Source: Planctomycetota bacterium
Lineage (GTDB): Bacteria > Planctomycetota > Planctomycetia > Pirellulales > PLA5
Reading direction: 5' to 3'
DNA length: 54,613 bases
Assembly: GCA_003576845.1 (NCBI GenBank)
Contig: QEVJ01000021.1
Location: forward strand, 1 to 54,613
The notes under the pieces were generated by a model. The model was not told the origin of the DNA. It saw only the letters and a list, made by a program, of their open reading frames with translations, and did no database searches. Of the stretch, positions 52,588-54,613 are shown one piece after another; positions within the stretch are counted from its first letter, which is position 1; every line of letters starts with the position of its first letter. The position numbers were made by a program, and so were the translations under genes.

Positions 52588-54594
52588 ATGCTTGCGAAAA
52601 CGGCATCGCGGCAACTGGCGAACGTCTGCGCGACGCTCTTGCCGCTTTCGGGCGACGATGCGGCGACTCTGGCGGCGGAGGTTCGCGATGCGGTGGCCGA
52701 GCTGCACGGCGACGAAGGGTCGGCGCGGCTTGCGGCGTCGCTGGCGATGCTGGACAACCGGCTCGTCAATCTCGTCGTCGCCGGAAGGTTCGCGCAGTTC
52801 TCGCGGCTCGCGGCGGACGAACGCGAGCGGTTGCTGCTGGCGTGGTCTACCGGCCGCAGCAAGCTCGGTCGCACCGTGTTTCAAGCCATCAAGCGGCTGG
52901 CGATGTTTCTGCATTACACCGAGCATCTGCCGGCCGGATACGATCCGGACTTTGGTATCGAGCCGCACGGCACAGCGACGCCGATTTGCCCAATGAGCGT
53001 CGACGGCGTCGAGCGGCTCTCGGCCGAAGTGCTCGTGATCGGCAGCGGGGCCGGCGGAGGCGTGGTGGCGGGCGAATTGGCCGCCGCCGGTTGCGGCGTG
53101 CTCGTCGTCGAGAAAGGCGGCGCTCCGCGCGAGGATGCCTATCCGCGCGACGAGCGCCGCGGGTTCGCCGAGCTGTACGAACGCCGCGGTTCGCTCACGA
53201 CCGTCGACCGCGGCGTGACGGTGCTCGCCGGGAGCACGCTCGGCGGCGGCACGACGGTCAACTGGATGACGAGCCTCGAACCGCCCAGGGACGTGCTCGA
53301 CGAATGGCGGTGCGACTTTGGCTTTGAGGCGGCGACGTCGGCGGAGTTTCGCGCGAGTCTGGCGGCCGTCGCGGCGCGGCTGAACGTCAACGTCGACGAA
53401 AGCCCCGCGACGGCCCAGAACGCGGAACTCGAACGCGGTTGCCGAGCGCTCGGCTATCGCGTGGCGGTGATCCCGCGAAACGCCAAGGGTTGCACGACGT
53501 GCGATACGTGCTCGTTCGGCTGTCGCCACGGCGGCAAGCAGGACATGCGGCGGACGTACCTGGCCGATGCGGCGGCGCGCGGTGCGCGAATTCTCGTGAA
53601 CGCGGAAGTCGTGCGCGTCACGCACGCGGCGGGCGTCGTCGATGGCGCGGAACTGATTGCCACGGACAGCAGCGGCAATCGGCGGACAATTCGCGTGACG
53701 GCGAAAATCATCGTCGTGGCGGCCGGTTCGATTCACACGCCGGCGGTGTTGTTGCGTTCCGGCTTGACGAATCGGAACATCGGCGCGAACTTGCACTTGC
53801 ACCCGACGACGGCCGTGTGCGGCGAGTTCGCCGAGCCGATCCGGTCGTGGTCCGGCGCGCCGCAGACGCGGTATTGCGACGAGTTCGCCGATCTCGACGG
53901 CCGCGGACACGGCGTGCGGCTGGAAGTGAGTCCGGCCCATCCGGGTTTGTGGGGCTTGGGACTCGCGTGGCCGTCGCAGAGTGAACATCGGCGGCGGATG
54001 GAGCGCGTGGCGCATCTGGCGAACATCATCGTGCTCGCGCGCGACGAATACGCCGGCCGCGTGACGGTCGATCGGCAGGGAAGGCCCGAGCTTCGCTATC
54101 GGATTGCACCGGGCGATGCGCGGCGGTTGCTGCGCGGGGCGGTCGAGGCGCTCCGCGTGCTCGTCGCGGCCGGAGCGACCGAAGTGCTCAGCCCGCATCA
54201 GAAGAAGCTCGCGTTTCGACCTGCTGACTCGGGTGGCACGGGTGGCTTGCCCACCCGTGCTGCATTGGATACTCCATCGGCCTCGCTCACGGGTGGACAA
54301 GCCACCTGTGCCACCCGACGCGGCGACGCACTTGAGCGATACTTGGAGCGGGTCGCGGCGGCCGGTTGGCGGGCGAACGACCTCGGCCTGTTCAGTGCCC
54401 ACCAGTTATCGAGTTGCCGGATTGCGGCGAGTGCTCGGCACGGCGCGGTTCGGCCCGACGGCCGTTCGCACGAAGTCAAGAACCTCTACGTCGGCGACGG
54501 GAGCCTGATGCCGACGGCCTGCGGCGTGAACCCGATGCTCACGATCGCGGCGCTCGCCCACCACATCGCCCAACAAATCAAAGCAATGCTCTAA
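52588..54594 (+). CDS. GMC-family FAD oxidoreductase (fatty-alcohol oxidase-like), with a palindromic element in frame
   Basis: 668 residues from the ATG at 52588, with GAGG 7 nt upstream. The first 130 residues form a helical extra domain. FAD binding is GSGAGGGVVAGELAAAGCGV (about 150), and TTVNWMTSLEPP matches the flavin loop. A Cys-rich motif, CTTCDTCSFGC, is like that of long-chain alcohol oxidases. The end has HQLSSCRIA (active-site His) and VNPMLTIAALAHHIAQQI. Element D (54230-54317) lies in frame at about residues 547-577, adding a Gly/Thr-rich stretch (SGGTGGLPTRAAL) before the C-terminal catalytic part. The TAA stop is part of an AACCTC word repeat. Confidence 0.88.
   Translation: MLAKTASRQLANVCATLLPLSGDDAATLAAEVRDAVAELHGDEGSARLAASLAMLDNRLVNLVVAGRFAQFSRLAADERERLLLAWSTGRSKLGRTVFQAIKRLAMFLHYTEHLPAGYDPDFGIEPHGTATPICPMSVDGVERLSAEVLVIGSGAGGGVVAGELAAAGCGVLVVEKGGAPREDAYPRDERRGFAELYERRGSLTTVDRGVTVLAGSTLGGGTTVNWMTSLEPPRDVLDEWRCDFGFEAATSAEFRASLAAVAARLNVNVDESPATAQNAELERGCRALGYRVAVIPRNAKGCTTCDTCSFGCRHGGKQDMRRTYLADAAARGARILVNAEVVRVTHAAGVVDGAELIATDSSGNRRTIRVTAKIIVVAAGSIHTPAVLLRSGLTNRNIGANLHLHPTTAVCGEFAEPIRSWSGAPQTRYCDEFADLDGRGHGVRLEVSPAHPGLWGLGLAWPSQSEHRRRMERVAHLANIIVLARDEYAGRVTVDRQGRPELRYRIAPGDARRLLRGAVEALRVLVAAGATEVLSPHQKKLAFRPADSGGTGGLPTRAALDTPSASLTGGQATCATRRGDALERYLERVAAAGWRANDLGLFSAHQLSSCRIAASARHGAVRPDGRSHEVKNLYVGDGSLMPTACGVNPMLTIAALAHHIAQQIKAML
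54230..54317. repeat. Dual-hairpin palindromic element D inside the GMC oxidoreductase gene
   Basis: Left arm 54230-54260 contains CACGGGTGG, loop CTTGC, CCACCCGTG. Right arm 54288-54317 is the inverse with two changes (CACGGGTGG-ACAAG-CCACCTGTG). The whole is 88 bp and keeps the reading frame with no stop, adding about 30 codons. Confidence 0.87.
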
Positions 54595-54613
54595 CCTCCA
54601 ACCTCTAACCTCC
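54592..54613. repeat. AACCTCTAACCTCC word repeat at the GMC stop codon
   Basis: TAACCTCCAACCTCTAACCT begins with the TAA stop of the GMC gene (54592-54594) and runs to the window end. The same words form the hairpin at 941-1025. Confidence 0.8.

Noticed and set aside
52348-54402. Open frame of about 680 codons on the minus strand opposite the GMC oxidoreductase
   Set aside because: No family features, and the opposite strand has all GMC motifs.

Overview
The window is about 54.6 kb of high-GC chromosomal DNA. It looks planctomycete, most likely order Pirellulales. The reasons are a giant secreted subtilase with an N-terminal LEPRQLLS-type motif and a dockerin, a PEP-CTERM surface protein, a TPR-fused secretin, an S46 peptidase, Tat-exported Gfo/Idh and cupin-like proteins, PQQ-type beta-propellers, loose operon structure, and many short palindromic or word-like intergenic repeats. 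This placement is inference. No rRNA, tRNA, CRISPR array, prophage or insertion-sequence transposase was recognised.

Layout. 1-2 kb: a truncated HemN-like radical SAM gene and two tatA genes, with palindromic repeats between the tatA genes. 2.3-4.6 kb: a secreted TPR gene interrupted by one in-frame TGA. 4.6-6.4 kb: an AlkA-like DNA glycosylase converging on a histone-deacetylase-family gene. 6.4-9.4 kb: a three-gene minus-strand run (Tat cupin-like protein, small secreted protein, 597-residue secreted protein). 9.5-18.6 kb: the subtilase and a secretin, separated by a terminator. 19-20.7 kb: a Tat-exported Gfo/Idh oxidoreductase and a small membrane protein. 20.9-21.8 kb: an unknown gene followed by a MazF/PemK-like gene. 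21.9-24.6 kb: an S46 dipeptidyl peptidase and a QueD/PTPS enzyme. 24.8-28.7 kb: hybrid histidine kinase, CheX and FliG (chemotaxis and motility). 28.8-31.4 kb: a YjhG/YagF-type dehydratase and a small Tat protein with a strong terminator. 31.6-34.5 kb: a Rieske protein and a cytochrome b fused to a dihaem cytochrome c. 34.7-39.6 kb: NrnA-like phosphoesterase, FHA-GGDEF diguanylate cyclase and an 845-residue unknown. 40-45 kb: PQQ-propeller protein, tilS, an MFS transporter and a secreted unknown. 45.3-47.3 kb: panB, a HigBA-type toxin-antitoxin pair and a second, broken panB 3' end. 47.3-54.6 kb: PEP-CTERM protein, membrane protein, propeller-like secreted protein, DUF1801 protein and a GMC oxidoreductase.

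Three structural themes deserve attention. (1) A recombination scar: a HigBA-like module sits between intact panB and a 165-bp, roughly 88% identical remnant of the panB 3' end. (2) Short hairpin elements of at least six sequence types, four of them built as two inverted hairpin arms. One lies in frame inside the GMC oxidoreductase gene, one fills the tilS leader, and one carries the subtilase stop codon. (3) Families of degenerate short-word repeats that begin at or within a few bases of stop codons, often as inverted pairs. The other strong observation is the lone in-frame TGA in the TPR gene, where clear TPR coding continues for about 260 codons.

All calls rest on reading the sequence and family knowledge. 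No database search was run, and residue positions are counted by hand.
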